Position numbers and translations under genes: made by a program. DNA of 64,000 nt from AP-15 sp963703665 (GTDB lineage: Bacteria; Pseudomonadota; Alphaproteobacteria; ATCC43930; CGMCC-115725): NCBI GenBank assembly GCA_963703665.1, contig CAVPFB010000004.1:372001-436000 (forward strand). Direction: 5' to 3'. The notes beneath the pieces are model-generated. The model saw nothing but the letters and a program-made list of their open reading frames with translations, was not told the DNA's origin and searched no databases. How positions within the stretch are numbered: position 1 is the first letter of the stretch; the number at the start of each line of letters is the position of its first letter. This document shows, in pieces, positions 1 through 8,225 of the stretch.

Positions 1-135
1 ACCGCAGCCGGCCAGGCGATCCTCGAAGCCGCCGGCGGCCGGGTCGAAACCTTTGCCGGCGAACCCTTGCGCTACGGCAAACCCGGTCTCAAAAACGACG
101 GCTTCATCGCCCGCGGCCGCCCCAGGCCCGGATAA
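1..135 (+). CDS. cysQ: 3'(2'),5'-bisphosphate nucleotidase (CysQ-like), C-terminal part only
   Basis: Open from the first base to TAA at 133-135, 44 residues, no start in the window. The tail has the pattern TAAGQAILEAAGG, then GEPLRYGK, then FIARG, which is the C-terminal end of CysQ-type members of the inositol monophosphatase superfamily. CysQ removes the 3'-phosphate of PAP, a by-product of sulfate assimilation. The catalytic metal-binding motifs lie upstream of the window, so the assignment rests on the C-terminal signature only; another IMPase-family protein is possible. Confidence 0.7.
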   Translation, partial: TAAGQAILEAAGGRVETFAGEPLRYGKPGLKNDGFIARGRPRPG

Positions 136-194
136 AGGTCAATCCTCGGCGCGGTTCTGAAATGCGGCCTGCGACAACCTTGCCCAGAAAAGAA

Positions 195-383
195 TCACTG
201 ACGAATTCGGTGTTCGAAACCTACAACCTCGCCACTGCGTTGGCGTTTACGACCGGCGGTCTCTCTGTCGGTACCGGTGCCCACACCGGTGAAGATGTAA
301 TCGATCGGCGATGCCTCGGCGGCGCCGCCGAGCAGCAGCGCGGCGCAGCCCGCGGGCAATCCGATCCGAAGCGATATCGACAC
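195..383 (-). pseudogene. N-terminal fragment of an exported protein (signal peptide plus PEP-CTERM-like start)
   Basis: A GTG start at 383 is preceded by a good Shine-Dalgarno (GGGAGAG). It opens a 62-codon frame with a textbook signal peptide: basic start, hydrophobic GCAALLLGG, then AEA before SPIDYIFTGVGTGT. A mature start of that type (short polar stretch, then IxYxFTGxGTGT) is common in small exported PEP-CTERM-anchored proteins. After TGT the frame turns into unrelated Arg-rich sequence and stops, so only the N-terminus survives. No sorting tail is visible. The gene is probably truncated; function unknown. Confidence 0.4.
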
Positions 384-840
384 TGCTCTCTCCCTTGCGA
401 TGCCGCTATCTCAACGCGAGGCACGTGAGCTAGCGATTATCACCAGACGGAGCAAATCCCATGCCAGACGCCTAACATGCTGATTTCCCGTTTTACTTCC
501 GCTAGTGCTGGTTTTTGTGCAAGCAAGGGTGTAAAGGAAGCCGACGCCTTGTTCAGACGCATGCTCTGCCACAGAGCGGCATCGTCAAGTCGCCAGTTAG
601 ACAAGCACGTAGTTTTCGGCAGAGTATTGAAGATATCCATTCTAGAATTCCGCGCCTGTCATAGTTGTCGAATGGCGGATGACCGTAATACAAAACCCGG
701 CGAATTGCTGCAAGAAATCCGACACGTCGCTGCCCGACGGGATTGACCTCGGGTCGCGCCGATTGCTGCCGTAACCGCTTGCCCCCGCGGTCGATGGCCG
801 CTAACTCCCTGCGTCGTAACCAGGCGAAAAGGGGATGGAA
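384..840. other. Stretch without a recognisable gene
   Basis: About 450 bases between the exported-protein fragment and the aldolase. Short open frames exist on both strands, but none has a plausible ribosome binding site together with recognisable protein character. It is somewhat less GC-rich than the flanks around 440-700. I see no hairpin terminator or repeat. It is probably decayed intergenic sequence. Confidence 0.4.
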
Positions 841-1654
841 ATGCCCGCACCCGGCAATGCCGCGCTGACCAACCCGGTCAAGGAGCGGATGAAGGCCGGC
901 GAGGTGGCGCTCGGCCTCAACGTCCGCATCGCCCGCTCCGGCGACATCGCCCGGATCGCCAAGATCGACCGGCCACGATTTCATCTTTATCGACGTGCAG
1001 CATTCGCTGTTCTCGCTGGAGACGATCGGCCATATCGCCCAGGCCGCACTCGGCTGCGGCATCGCCCCATTGGCACGGGTGCGCAGCTGCGCCGACCCCG
1101 ACACTTCGCTCTTGCTCGACAACGGCGTCACCGGGATCGTCTTTCCCGACGTCAACAACGCGGCCGACGCGCGCCGCGGCGTCGACGCCGCCAAATTCGC
1201 GCCAGTCGGCAAGCGCTCGGTCAGCGGCGGCTATCCGGTGTTCGACTATCGCGCGGTGCCGGTCGCCGACAGCATGCGGCTGCTGAACGACGCGACGCTC
1301 GTCGTGTGCATGATCGAGACCCGCGAGGGCCTCGCCAATATCGAGGAGATTGCCGCGGTCGACGGGGTCGACGTGATCCACATAGGCAGCAACGATCTGC
1401 TGACCGCGCTGGGGAAGCCCGGCCGGTTCGACGATCCGGAGATCTTTTCGGCGATCGAGCGCGCGATCGCCGCGGCCAGGACGCACGGCAAGCACGCCGG
1501 GCTCGGCGGCATGCGCAATGTCGCCCGCCAGGTCGAGCTGATCCGCAAAGGGGTGCGGTTTGTCACGACGCAGACCGATCTGGGCTTTCTCTTGGCGGCG
1601 GCCTCGCGCTGGACCGGCGAGCTGCGCTCAGCACTGGCGGAGCCCGAGCGCTAA
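841..1654 (+). CDS. HpcH/HpaI-family aldolase, with one frameshift
   Basis: ATG at 841 follows an AAGGGG ribosome binding site at a proper distance (the ATG at 835 is too close to it). The first frame reads NPVKERMKAGEVALGLNVR. After codon AAG at 961-963 the homology continues one base later as TGHDFIFIDVQHSLFS. Removing one base near 967 gives AKITGHDFIFID, as expected for the HpcH/HpaI aldolase/citrate lyase family. Later motifs MIETREGLANIEEI and HIGSNDL fit the metal-binding and substrate loops of these class II pyruvate aldolases, which cleave 4-hydroxy-2-oxo acids. The length (about 270 residues) is normal. The exact substrate is unknown. The frameshift is either a sequencing error or an inactivating mutation. 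Confidence 0.75.
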
Positions 1655-2593
1655 AGTGCCGGCCACAGGCCGAAGACCACCCCGACCAGCGCGATGACGG
1701 CACCGCTCAGCACCTCGCCGTAGCGCTCGATGGCGCCGAGCCGCAGGCGCTGCAGCCCGGCGCTCGACCAGACGCACAGCACGACATAGGTTGCGACGGT
1801 GCTGGCCGCGAACACCGCAGCCATCGGCGCGAGCAAAGGCGTGCCGTATTTCGCCGCGGCAAAGAATGCCGGGATGCCTTCGACCATCGGCGACGAGCCG
1901 AGGATCAGCAAGAGCGCGGTGCGCGCCGTTGTTTTGTGGCGGTGTCTGTGCAGCGGCGGCTCGAGTCGCGATGTCGGCGAGCACCGGGTGGGCGGTCGCC
2001 GGCTGATGGTCGTGCCAATGCAGATGGGGGGCGCCGCCGCCGTGCCGGTGCAGGTGGATGTGGCGGGTCAGCAGCGCGGCGTCGCCGCGCAGGGGGGCGT
2101 AGAGCCGGTCGTCCTGCGACGCCGGCTCGTTTGCGAAGGCCAATGCCCGATGCCGATGCCCGGGGTGTCCCGACCTGGCATCGCTTGGGCCATCGACCCC
2201 AGCATGAGCGTGCTGATGCCGATGCGCATGACCGTGACCATGATGATGCCCGCGACCATGATGATGACGGTCGGATGGATGCAGCTCGCGCCAAGCCGAC
2301 ACCGTGACCCAGCCGCCGAACACGACCAAGGCAATGCCGGAGGCCGCGTCGACAACATGGCCGAAGCGCTGGGCGACGGCGATGCCGGACACCCAGACGG
2401 CGAGCGCGATCGCCAGCGTGGACATCACATGCCCGGTCCCGGCCTGCAATGCCGCCCGCGCGGTTACGGCTCGCGACCAGCCGCGCTGCCGCGCGATCAG
2501 CGCGATCGGGACCCAGTGGTCCGGCACGATCGTGTGCAATACGCCGACCGCGGCGACGGCGCCGACCAGAAGCAGCTCGGGACCGTTGATCAT
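1651..2593 (-). CDS. His-rich multi-spanning membrane protein, NicO/RcnA-like metal transporter candidate, with one frameshift
   Basis: ATG at 2593 overlaps the stop of the upstream regulator (ATGA), so the two are translationally coupled. The N-terminal half has hydrophobic segments with LHTIVPDHW, a His-Asp pattern like that of NiCoT/NicO-type Ni/Co transporters, and a second pair ending in a VVFGGWV helix. A long cytoplasmic-type loop follows, extremely rich in His (HHHGRGHHHGHGH and further His clusters over about 90 residues). The C-terminal half (GSSPMVEGIPAFFAAAKYG to VVFGLWPAL) lies in another frame; a one-base insertion between about 1950 and 2000 separates them. The most likely role is efflux or uptake of a divalent metal such as Ni or Co. 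Family placement is by motif only. Confidence 0.55.
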
Positions 2594-2925
2594 TTGTCTT
2601 CCCCGTGCTGATGCCGGTGGCCGGGGTCGAGGTGGCTGTGCGGATGCGAATGCCGGGTGCCGTCGGCATGGTGGTGCTCGTGCTCGTGAAAGACGATCTC
2701 GAGGCGCCGGCCAAAGGCGTCGGCGATGCGGCACAAGGTTTTCAGGCTCGGCACATGATCGCCGCGCTCGAGGCGCGAGATCATCGATTTGGTCATGCCG
2801 AGCCGCCGCGCGAGCTCTCTCTGCGTCTCACCGTTTCGGGCGCGCAGCTCCAACAGTTTTCGCGCGCAAAGCGCGGCGATCGCCGCGCTGTCATTGGCTG
2901 CGGCTCGGCCGTATGCCGGTTCCAT
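2590..2925 (-). CDS. XRE-family transcriptional regulator with a His-rich C-terminal tail
   Basis: ATG at 2925 gives 111 residues and is preceded by GAAGG six bases upstream. The longer in-frame start at 2964 falls inside the palindrome described separately and is unlikely. Residues about 18-75 form a lambda-repressor-type helix-turn-helix (RELARRLGMTKSMISRLERGDHVPSLKTL). The last 33 residues contain 13 His in runs such as HEHEHHHADG and HRHQH, a composition typical of metal-binding tails. It is cotranscribed with a His-rich permease and preceded by an inverted repeat overlapping its own promoter. An autoregulatory metal-sensing repressor is the simplest reading. The metal and direction of control are inferred, not shown. 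Confidence 0.75.
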   Translation of the reverse strand: MEPAYGRAAANDSAAIAALCARKLLELRARNGETQRELARRLGMTKSMISRLERGDHVPSLKTLCRIADAFGRRLEIVFHEHEHHHADGTRHSHPHSHLDPGHRHQHGEDK

Positions 2926-2941
2926 GATGGTCCTTCGCAAC

Positions 2942-2965
2942 TTTGCTAAGGCGAACCTTAGCAAA
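2942..2965. promoter_or_regulatory. Perfect palindrome, candidate operator of the XRE/permease operon
   Basis: A perfect 10-base inverted repeat, TTTGCTAAGG and CCTTAGCAAA, separated by CGAA. It lies 17 bases upstream of the regulator's ATG. On the minus strand a TTGACG box is followed 17 bases later by TAAGGT, which would be the -35 and -10 elements; the -10 lies inside the palindrome. A bound dimer would therefore occlude the promoter. The promoter match is moderate at -10. Confidence 0.6.
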
Positions 2966-3090
2966 CTCGCGAAGTCTCGTCAACGAGCGAGATGTCGAAC
3001 CCGACCAAGCTTGCTCTGCGAAGCCTGTCCCTCGATTCGCTGGCGGCCGATCCCGTGGGCTCGCAACGATGAGGCGGACGGCCCGCCGGG

Positions 3091-4272
3091 TCAGGCCTCG
3101 GAGACGAGGTAGTCCATAGCCGCCGCGACGCCGCCCTTGCCATGCGGGATGCCGGCGAGCTCCAATGCCATTTCGACCGCGGCGATGGAGCCGAGGATCA
3201 TCGGCTCGTTCAGATCGCCCAGATGACCGATGCGGAACACCCGCCCCTGCAGCGGTCCCAGCCCGCCGCCGAGCGACACATTAAATTTTTCGAGGCAGGT
3301 CGTGCGCATCTTGTTGGCGTCCCAGCCGTCGGGCACCAATACCGCGGTCACAGAATCCGACTGGCCGCGCGGATCGGCGGCGAAGATCTCGGGACCGTCG
3401 TTCTGCCGCCAGACATGCACCGCGCGCCGCGTCGCCTCGGCGAGGTGGTGGTGCCGCGCGAACACCTGATCGAGACCCTCCTCCTCGATCATGCGCAGCG
3501 CCTCCTGCAGGCCGTAGAACAGATGGACCGGTGCGGTGCCGTTCCACACCGCCTGCGAGGTGCCCTCGACCAGGCGTCGCCAATCCCAATAGACGCGCGG
3601 CAGCTTGGCTTCTGCCGCGGCGGCGAGGGCGCGGGCACTGACCCCGGTGAAGGCCATGCCGGTCGGCAGCATCAGCCCTTTCTGCGAACCGGCGACGACG
3701 ACATCGACGCCCCATTCGTCCATGCGGAAATCCATCGAACCCAGGGACGAGATCACGTCGACCAGGAACAATGCCGGATGTCGCGCCGTGTCGATCGCCC
3801 GCCGCAACCGGGCGATGTCGTGGACGACGCCGGTCGAGGTTTCGTTGTGCACGACGAGGACGGCCTTGATCGCGTGCCCGCGGTCTTCGCGCAGCCGGCT
3901 TTCCAGCGCCGCAGGGTCGGCGCAATGGCGCCAGTTGTTGGCCAGGGTCTCGACCTCGATCCCGAACGCCTCGCAGCGCAGGCCCCAGTTGATCGAGAAA
4001 TAGCCGGTCTCGACGACCAGCACCTGGTCGCCCGGCGAGAACAAATTGACCAGTGCCGCTTCCCACGCGCCGTGCCCGGAGGCGGCGTAGCCGAGGATCG
4101 TCTGCTCGGTCTTGAACACCCGTTTGAGACCGGCGAAACATTCGTCGGCGATGGCCCGGAATTGCGCGCCGGTGAAGTCGATCGTGCCGCGGTCCATGGC
4201 CCGCAAAATGCGCTCCGGAATATTGGTCGGTCCCGGATTTTGGAAAAAATGGAGTCCTCGGCTGACAGCCAT
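3091..4272 (-). CDS. Class V pyridoxal-phosphate aminotransferase (alanine/serine-glyoxylate type)
   Basis: 393 residues from ATG 4272 with GGAGAAG upstream. The N-terminus FFQNPGPTNIPERIL is the standard start of alanine-glyoxylate and serine-glyoxylate aminotransferases. The phosphate-binding SGHGAWEAAL (65-74), NETSTG (143-148), the Asp of LVDVISSLGS (172) and the Schiff-base Lys of SQKGLMLP (198) are all present. The enzyme moves an amino group from Ala or Ser to glyoxylate and is PLP-dependent and cytosolic. It is monocistronic here. Whether it belongs to glyoxylate detoxification, the serine cycle or purine catabolism cannot be told from the neighbours. Confidence 0.88.
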   Translation of the reverse strand: MAVSRGLHFFQNPGPTNIPERILRAMDRGTIDFTGAQFRAIADECFAGLKRVFKTEQTILGYAASGHGAWEAALVNLFSPGDQVLVVETGYFSINWGLRCEAFGIEVETLANNWRHCADPAALESRLREDRGHAIKAVLVVHNETSTGVVHDIARLRRAIDTARHPALFLVDVISSLGSMDFRMDEWGVDVVVAGSQKGLMLPTGMAFTGVSARALAAAAEAKLPRVYWDWRRLVEGTSQAVWNGTAPVHLFYGLQEALRMIEEEGLDQVFARHHHLAEATRRAVHVWRQNDGPEIFAADPRGQSDSVTAVLVPDGWDANKMRTTCLEKFNVSLGGGLGPLQGRVFRIGHLGDLNEPMILGSIAAVEMALELAGIPHGKGGVAAAMDYLVSEA

Positions 4273-4683
4273 CGACGCTTCTCCGGTCCGATCCTGTGTT
4301 GGCTATTCCGCGCCCAGCGGCAATCGCACCATAGCCGGATTAACGCCCGATGTCTGCGGCCACGGAAAAGGCGGGACCGCGGCCCCGCCTTTTCTTGCTG
4401 CACCCTCACGTCGCCAACGTGACCGAAATGCCGTTCCGGCGGTTCGGCGGTCGTACCCTCCCTAAACTCGGGCCGGCGCGCTTGCCCGCGCCAAGCGATC
4501 GATGCCGCACTATAGGCATAGCTGCGACCGATCGTCACGCAAAACTTAACAAAATCTTTGACCAGCGCAGATCGTCGTCGCTGCCTCACACCGCGAGCGC
4601 TACTCGGCCACGCTCCGCCGTTCGGTGGACAGCGCAAGGCCGCTTGCCTAGAGTGCGCTGCCACCGGTGCCGCGCGAGGATCA

Positions 4684-6015
4684 ATGCGTCTGTCCGAATA
4701 TTTTCTGCCGCTCTTGCGCGAGAACCCGAGCGAGGCGCAGATCGTCTCGCATCGGCTGATGCTGCGCGCCGGGATGGTGCGCCAGTCGTCGGCCGGGATT
4801 TATTCGTGGCTGCCCTTGGGCCTGCGCGTCCTCAAAAACGTCGAGCGCATCGTGCGCGAGGAGCAGGACCGAGCCGGCGCGCAGGAAATCCTGATGCCGA
4901 CGATTCAGCCGGCCGAGCTGTGGCGCGAGAGCGGGCGCTATGACGATTACGGCCGGGAGATGCTGCGCATCCGCGACCGCCACGACCGCGAGATGCTGTA
5001 CGGGCCGACCAACGAGGAGCAGGTGACCGAGATCGTCCGCGCCGCGATCAGGAGCTACCGCGACCTGCCCAAATTGCTCTACCACATCCAGTGGAAGTTC
5101 CGCGACGAGGTGCGGCCGCGCTTTGGCGTGATGCGCGGGCGCGAATTCCTGATGAAGGACGCCTACAGCTTCGACCTCGACGCCGGTGGGGCCAAGCGCT
5201 CCTACAACAAGATGTTCGTCGCCTATCTGCGCACCTTCGCCCGGATGGGGCTGAGGGCGATCCCGATGCGCGCCGACACCGGACCGATCGGCGGCGAGCT
5301 CAGCCACGAATTCATCATCCTCGCCGACACCGGGGAGAGCGCCGTCTATTGCGACCGCGCCTGGAACGCCTTGCTTGAGACCGACTTACTTGCCGAGGAC
5401 ATCGATTACCGGGGCGACCTCGAACCGTTCTTCCGGGAATGGACCGGGCTCTACGCCGCCACCGACGAAATGCACGATCCCGGCAAATGCCCGGTCCTGG
5501 GAGACGAACTGGTGACCGCCCGCGGCATCGAGGTCGGCCACGTGTTCAATTTCGGCGCCAAGTATTCGGCCCCGATGGGGGCGGTTGTCAGCCTCGCCGA
5601 CGGGCGCACCGTGCCGCTCGAAATGGGCTCCTACGGCATCGGCGTGTCGCGGCTGGTTGGCGCGCTGATCGAGGCCAATCACGACAATGCCGGCATCATC
5701 TGGCCCGAGAGTGTCGCGCCGTTCCGGATCGGGCTGATTAATCTGCGTGCCGGCGACCAGCACTGCCGCGATGCCGCCGAGGACCTCTACGGAAAATTGC
5801 GCGGCGCCGGGGTCGAGGTGCTCTATGACGACCGTGACGAGTCGCCGGGCGCCAAATTCGCTGCGATGGACCTGATCGGCCTGCCCGGGCAGCTCGTCGT
5901 CGGCCCGCGCGGCCTCGCTGCCGGCACGGTCGAGGTCAAGCACCGCCGTTCCGGCGAGCGTCAGGACTTGCCGATTGACGCCGCGCTCAATCGACTGGCG
6001 ACAGCATACCCTTGA
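4684..6015 (+). CDS. proS: Prolyl-tRNA synthetase, short alphaproteobacterial form
   Basis: ATG at 4684 has GAGG five bases upstream and begins MRLSEYFLPLLRENP. The 443-residue length matches the short alphaproteobacterial ProRS that lacks the large editing insertion. Class II motifs are visible: GIYSWLPLGLRVLKNVERIV (motif 1 region), YHIQWKFRDEVRPRFGVMRGREFLMKDAYSF (motif 2) and the C-terminal MGSYGIGVSRLVGALIE (motif 3). An anticodon-binding domain follows with DDRDESPGAKFAAMDLIGLP. It charges tRNA-Pro with proline. It is the first gene of a same-strand run toward lolCD. Upstream in-frame codons from 4558 are non-conserved. Confidence 0.95.
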   Translation: MRLSEYFLPLLRENPSEAQIVSHRLMLRAGMVRQSSAGIYSWLPLGLRVLKNVERIVREEQDRAGAQEILMPTIQPAELWRESGRYDDYGREMLRIRDRHDREMLYGPTNEEQVTEIVRAAIRSYRDLPKLLYHIQWKFRDEVRPRFGVMRGREFLMKDAYSFDLDAGGAKRSYNKMFVAYLRTFARMGLRAIPMRADTGPIGGELSHEFIILADTGESAVYCDRAWNALLETDLLAEDIDYRGDLEPFFREWTGLYAATDEMHDPGKCPVLGDELVTARGIEVGHVFNFGAKYSAPMGAVVSLADGRTVPLEMGSYGIGVSRLVGALIEANHDNAGIIWPESVAPFRIGLINLRAGDQHCRDAAEDLYGKLRGAGVEVLYDDRDESPGAKFAAMDLIGLPGQLVVGPRGLAAGTVEVKHRRSGERQDLPIDAALNRLATAYP

Positions 6016-6027
6016 GTGGAGGGCCTT

Positions 6028-6462
6028 ATGCCCGGTGTCGTGGCCGGTGGATGCCTGTGCGGTGCTGTTCGGTACGAATACGATGGAGATGCAGGGGCCG
6101 CCAATTACTGCCACTGTGCCGATTGTCGAAGATGCACCGGCAGCGCTTTCAGCATCGGGGTTCGCGTCGAAGCGCGGCGGCTCCGCATTACAAGGAGGAG
6201 CCCAAAAGCGTTCACGAAAACCGGTGACAGCGGCAACGAGCTGACGAGACACTTTTGTCCAGGGTGCGGTTCACCACTCTACACATCATCGCCGCGACAT
6301 CCCGACTGGTATTACCTAAAGGCCGGATGTCTCGACGATCCGATGGTCGTGCGGGCGACACATCAGAACTGGGTGAAGTCAAGGGTTGCCTGGGCCACGA
6401 TCGGCACGGAATTGTTCAGCTTTCCCGAAGGGTCTATCGCACCCATCTCTTCTGATGTATAG
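6028..6462 (+). CDS. GFA-family zinc protein
   Basis: ATG at 6028 with GGAGGG five bases upstream; a GTG at 6016 abutting the proS stop is less likely. 144 residues. Cys-rich pattern GGCLCGAVRY, then YCHCADCRRCTGSAF, then HFCPGCGSPLY, which are the zinc-binding signatures of the GFA/CENP-V fold (glutathione-dependent formaldehyde-activating enzyme-like). Most members are of unknown function; a role in formaldehyde-glutathione chemistry is described for some. Nothing nearby suggests a C1 pathway, so the name is structural only. It is 12 bases downstream of proS and probably in the same transcript. Confidence 0.85.
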   Translation: MPGVVAGGCLCGAVRYEYDGDAGAANYCHCADCRRCTGSAFSIGVRVEARRLRITRRSPKAFTKTGDSGNELTRHFCPGCGSPLYTSSPRHPDWYYLKAGCLDDPMVVRATHQNWVKSRVAWATIGTELFSFPEGSIAPISSDV

Positions 6463-6578
6463 AATGAGTAAAGCGATGGCTAACGCCATTATCCGTAGCC
6501 GTTATCCGTGTCCAACAGGCGAGCGATTTGCTTCCTCGATATCCGGCCTGTCGTACATGAGCGGGGAAAGACGCTCTC

Positions 6579-6983
6579 TTGAAAGCCAAAACGATCGCGT
6601 CCGAAGTGATCGGCTCTGAAACGCCAACTGGCCAGGCGCTGTTCGACATGGCGAACCTTCGGCCTGAACGCACCGGCCTGCCGTTTGTGGTGTTCATCTC
6701 GCAAAGAGGCGGAGCGAGGCATGATGTCCGGATAAAGCTCGCCCGCGGCGTCAAGGTGCGGCCTTCGGAGATGATCACGGTCGCGGTGCGGCCGACGCCG
6801 CGGCTTGTCCGGGGCAAATTGAGTGCGCCGGAATTCGACCTTGTGCGGCGCTGGATTGAAGGAAATATGGATGTGCTAGTTGATTATTGGAACGGCGACA
6901 TCGAGTACACTGAGGACGCGCTGGCCGCGATCAGGCCGGTCGGCGACACGGACGAGACGCGCCAATCCGACAGCCGGCGATGA
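6579..6983 (+). CDS. Conserved protein of unknown function, coupled to lolC
   Basis: TTG start at 6579 with GGGGAAAG upstream, 134 residues, stop overlapping the lolC start (ATGA at 6980-6983), so translation is coupled. The sequence (ETPTGQALFDMANLRPERTGLPF, VFISQRGGARHDVRIKLARG, IEGNMDVLVDYWNGDIEYTED) is a soluble small domain without signal peptide or membrane segment. I recall similar uncharacterised proteins in rhizobia, but cannot assign a fold or activity. The tight coupling could reflect operon economy rather than function in lipoprotein export. Confidence 0.7.
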   Translation: MKAKTIASEVIGSETPTGQALFDMANLRPERTGLPFVVFISQRGGARHDVRIKLARGVKVRPSEMITVAVRPTPRLVRGKLSAPEFDLVRRWIEGNMDVLVDYWNGDIEYTEDALAAIRPVGDTDETRQSDSRR

Positions 6984-8224
6984 TTTTCAACACTTTTGAG
7001 CGGATGGTCGCGTTCCGCTATCTGCGAGCGCGGCGGCCGGAGGGGTTCGTCTCGGTCATCGCGATTTTTTCGCTGCTCGGGATCGCTCTCGGCGTTGCCA
7101 CCCTGATCATCGTCATGTCGGTCATGAACGGGTTCCGCGCCGATCTGATGGGCCGCATCCTCGGGCTCAACGGCGATCTCGGCGTCTACGGCGAAACCGG
7201 CTCGCTCGGCGATTTTGCCGCCGCCGTGCAAAAGGTTCGGCAGGTGCCGGGCGTCACCGCGGCGATCCCGATGGTCGAGGGCCAGGTCATGGCGACGACC
7301 GACGCGGGTGCGTCGGGCGCCCTGGTGCACGGCATCCGACCGGCGGATCTGCGCGCCCTGCGGCTGGTCTCGCAACGCATCATCGCCGGCTCGCTCGCCG
7401 GGTTCGGCGATGACGGGGTGGCGATCGGCTATCGCCTGGCGCAGCGGCTCGGCGTCGGCGTCGGTGGCCGGGTCACGGTGATCTCGCCGCAGGGCACCGC
7501 CACCGTCTTTGGCACCATGCCGCGGATCAAGACCTACCACGTCGCGGCATTGTTCGATGTCGGCATGTACGAATACGACAACAGCTTTATCTATGCCCCG
7601 CTCGAGGCGGCCCAGCTATTCTTTCGCCTGCCGCGGGCGGTCAGCGATTTGCAGGTCTATGTCGCCGATCCCGACCGGGCGGATGCGGCGGCGAGCCGGA
7701 TCGCCGCGGCGCTCGGCGGCAAGGTGCGGATCGTCGATTGGCAGCAGGCCAATTCGAGCCTGTTCAACGCGGTCGAGATCGAGCGCAACGTCATGTTCCT
7801 GATTTTGACCCTGATCATCGTGGTCGCCGCCTTCAACATCATCTCGAGCATGATCATGATGGTAAAGGACAAGGGCCGCGACATCGCGATCCTGCGCACG
7901 ATGGGCGCCTCGCGCGGCATGATCCTCCGGATCTTCATGCTGTCAGGCGCCAGCATCGGCGTCGTTGGGACCGTTGCGGGGCTGGCGCTCGGCATCGCCT
8001 TCACCCGCAACATCGAGGCGATCCGCGAGGCGGTGCAGAACATCGTCGGCGTCAACCTGTTCTCGGCCGAGATCTATTTCTTCACCCGAATCCCGGCGCG
8101 GATCGACACCGGCGAGGTCGCGACGGTGGTGATCATGGCGCTGGTGTTGTCGTTTCTGGCGACGCTTTACCCGTCTTGGCGCGCCGCCCGGCTCGACCCG
8201 GTCGAGGCGCTGCGCTACGAATGA
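6980..8224 (+). CDS. lolC: Lipoprotein-releasing ABC transporter permease LolC/LolE
   Basis: 414 residues. An N-terminal transmembrane helix in SVIAIFSLLGIALGVATLIIVMSVMNGFR is characteristic of LolC/E. A large periplasmic domain and three C-terminal FtsX-type helices follow (about residues 270-300, 315-345, 375-400), the last followed by YPSWRAARLDPVEALRYE, the usual MacB/LolC ending. It extracts outer-membrane lipoproteins from the inner membrane and passes them to LolA. As in many alphaproteobacteria there is one permease, likely acting as homodimer, with lolD directly downstream. The start overlaps the preceding stop. Confidence 0.93.
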   Translation: MIFNTFERMVAFRYLRARRPEGFVSVIAIFSLLGIALGVATLIIVMSVMNGFRADLMGRILGLNGDLGVYGETGSLGDFAAAVQKVRQVPGVTAAIPMVEGQVMATTDAGASGALVHGIRPADLRALRLVSQRIIAGSLAGFGDDGVAIGYRLAQRLGVGVGGRVTVISPQGTATVFGTMPRIKTYHVAALFDVGMYEYDNSFIYAPLEAAQLFFRLPRAVSDLQVYVADPDRADAAASRIAAALGGKVRIVDWQQANSSLFNAVEIERNVMFLILTLIIVVAAFNIISSMIMMVKDKGRDIAILRTMGASRGMILRIFMLSGASIGVVGTVAGLALGIAFTRNIEAIREAVQNIVGVNLFSAEIYFFTRIPARIDTGEVATVVIMALVLSFLATLYPSWRAARLDPVEALRYE

Positions 8225-8225
8225 A

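Noticed and set aside
553..1212. Minus-strand 219-codon frame
   Set aside because: Runs antisense to the HpcH/HpaI aldolase, has Arg/Pro-rich shadow composition and no family-like sequence.
835..2307. Plus-strand 490-codon frame
   Set aside because: Only its first 40 codons are the aldolase start; the remainder is Arg-rich out-of-frame translation and antisense to the permease.
3142..4422. Plus-strand 426-codon frame
   Set aside because: Exact antisense shadow of the aminotransferase gene.
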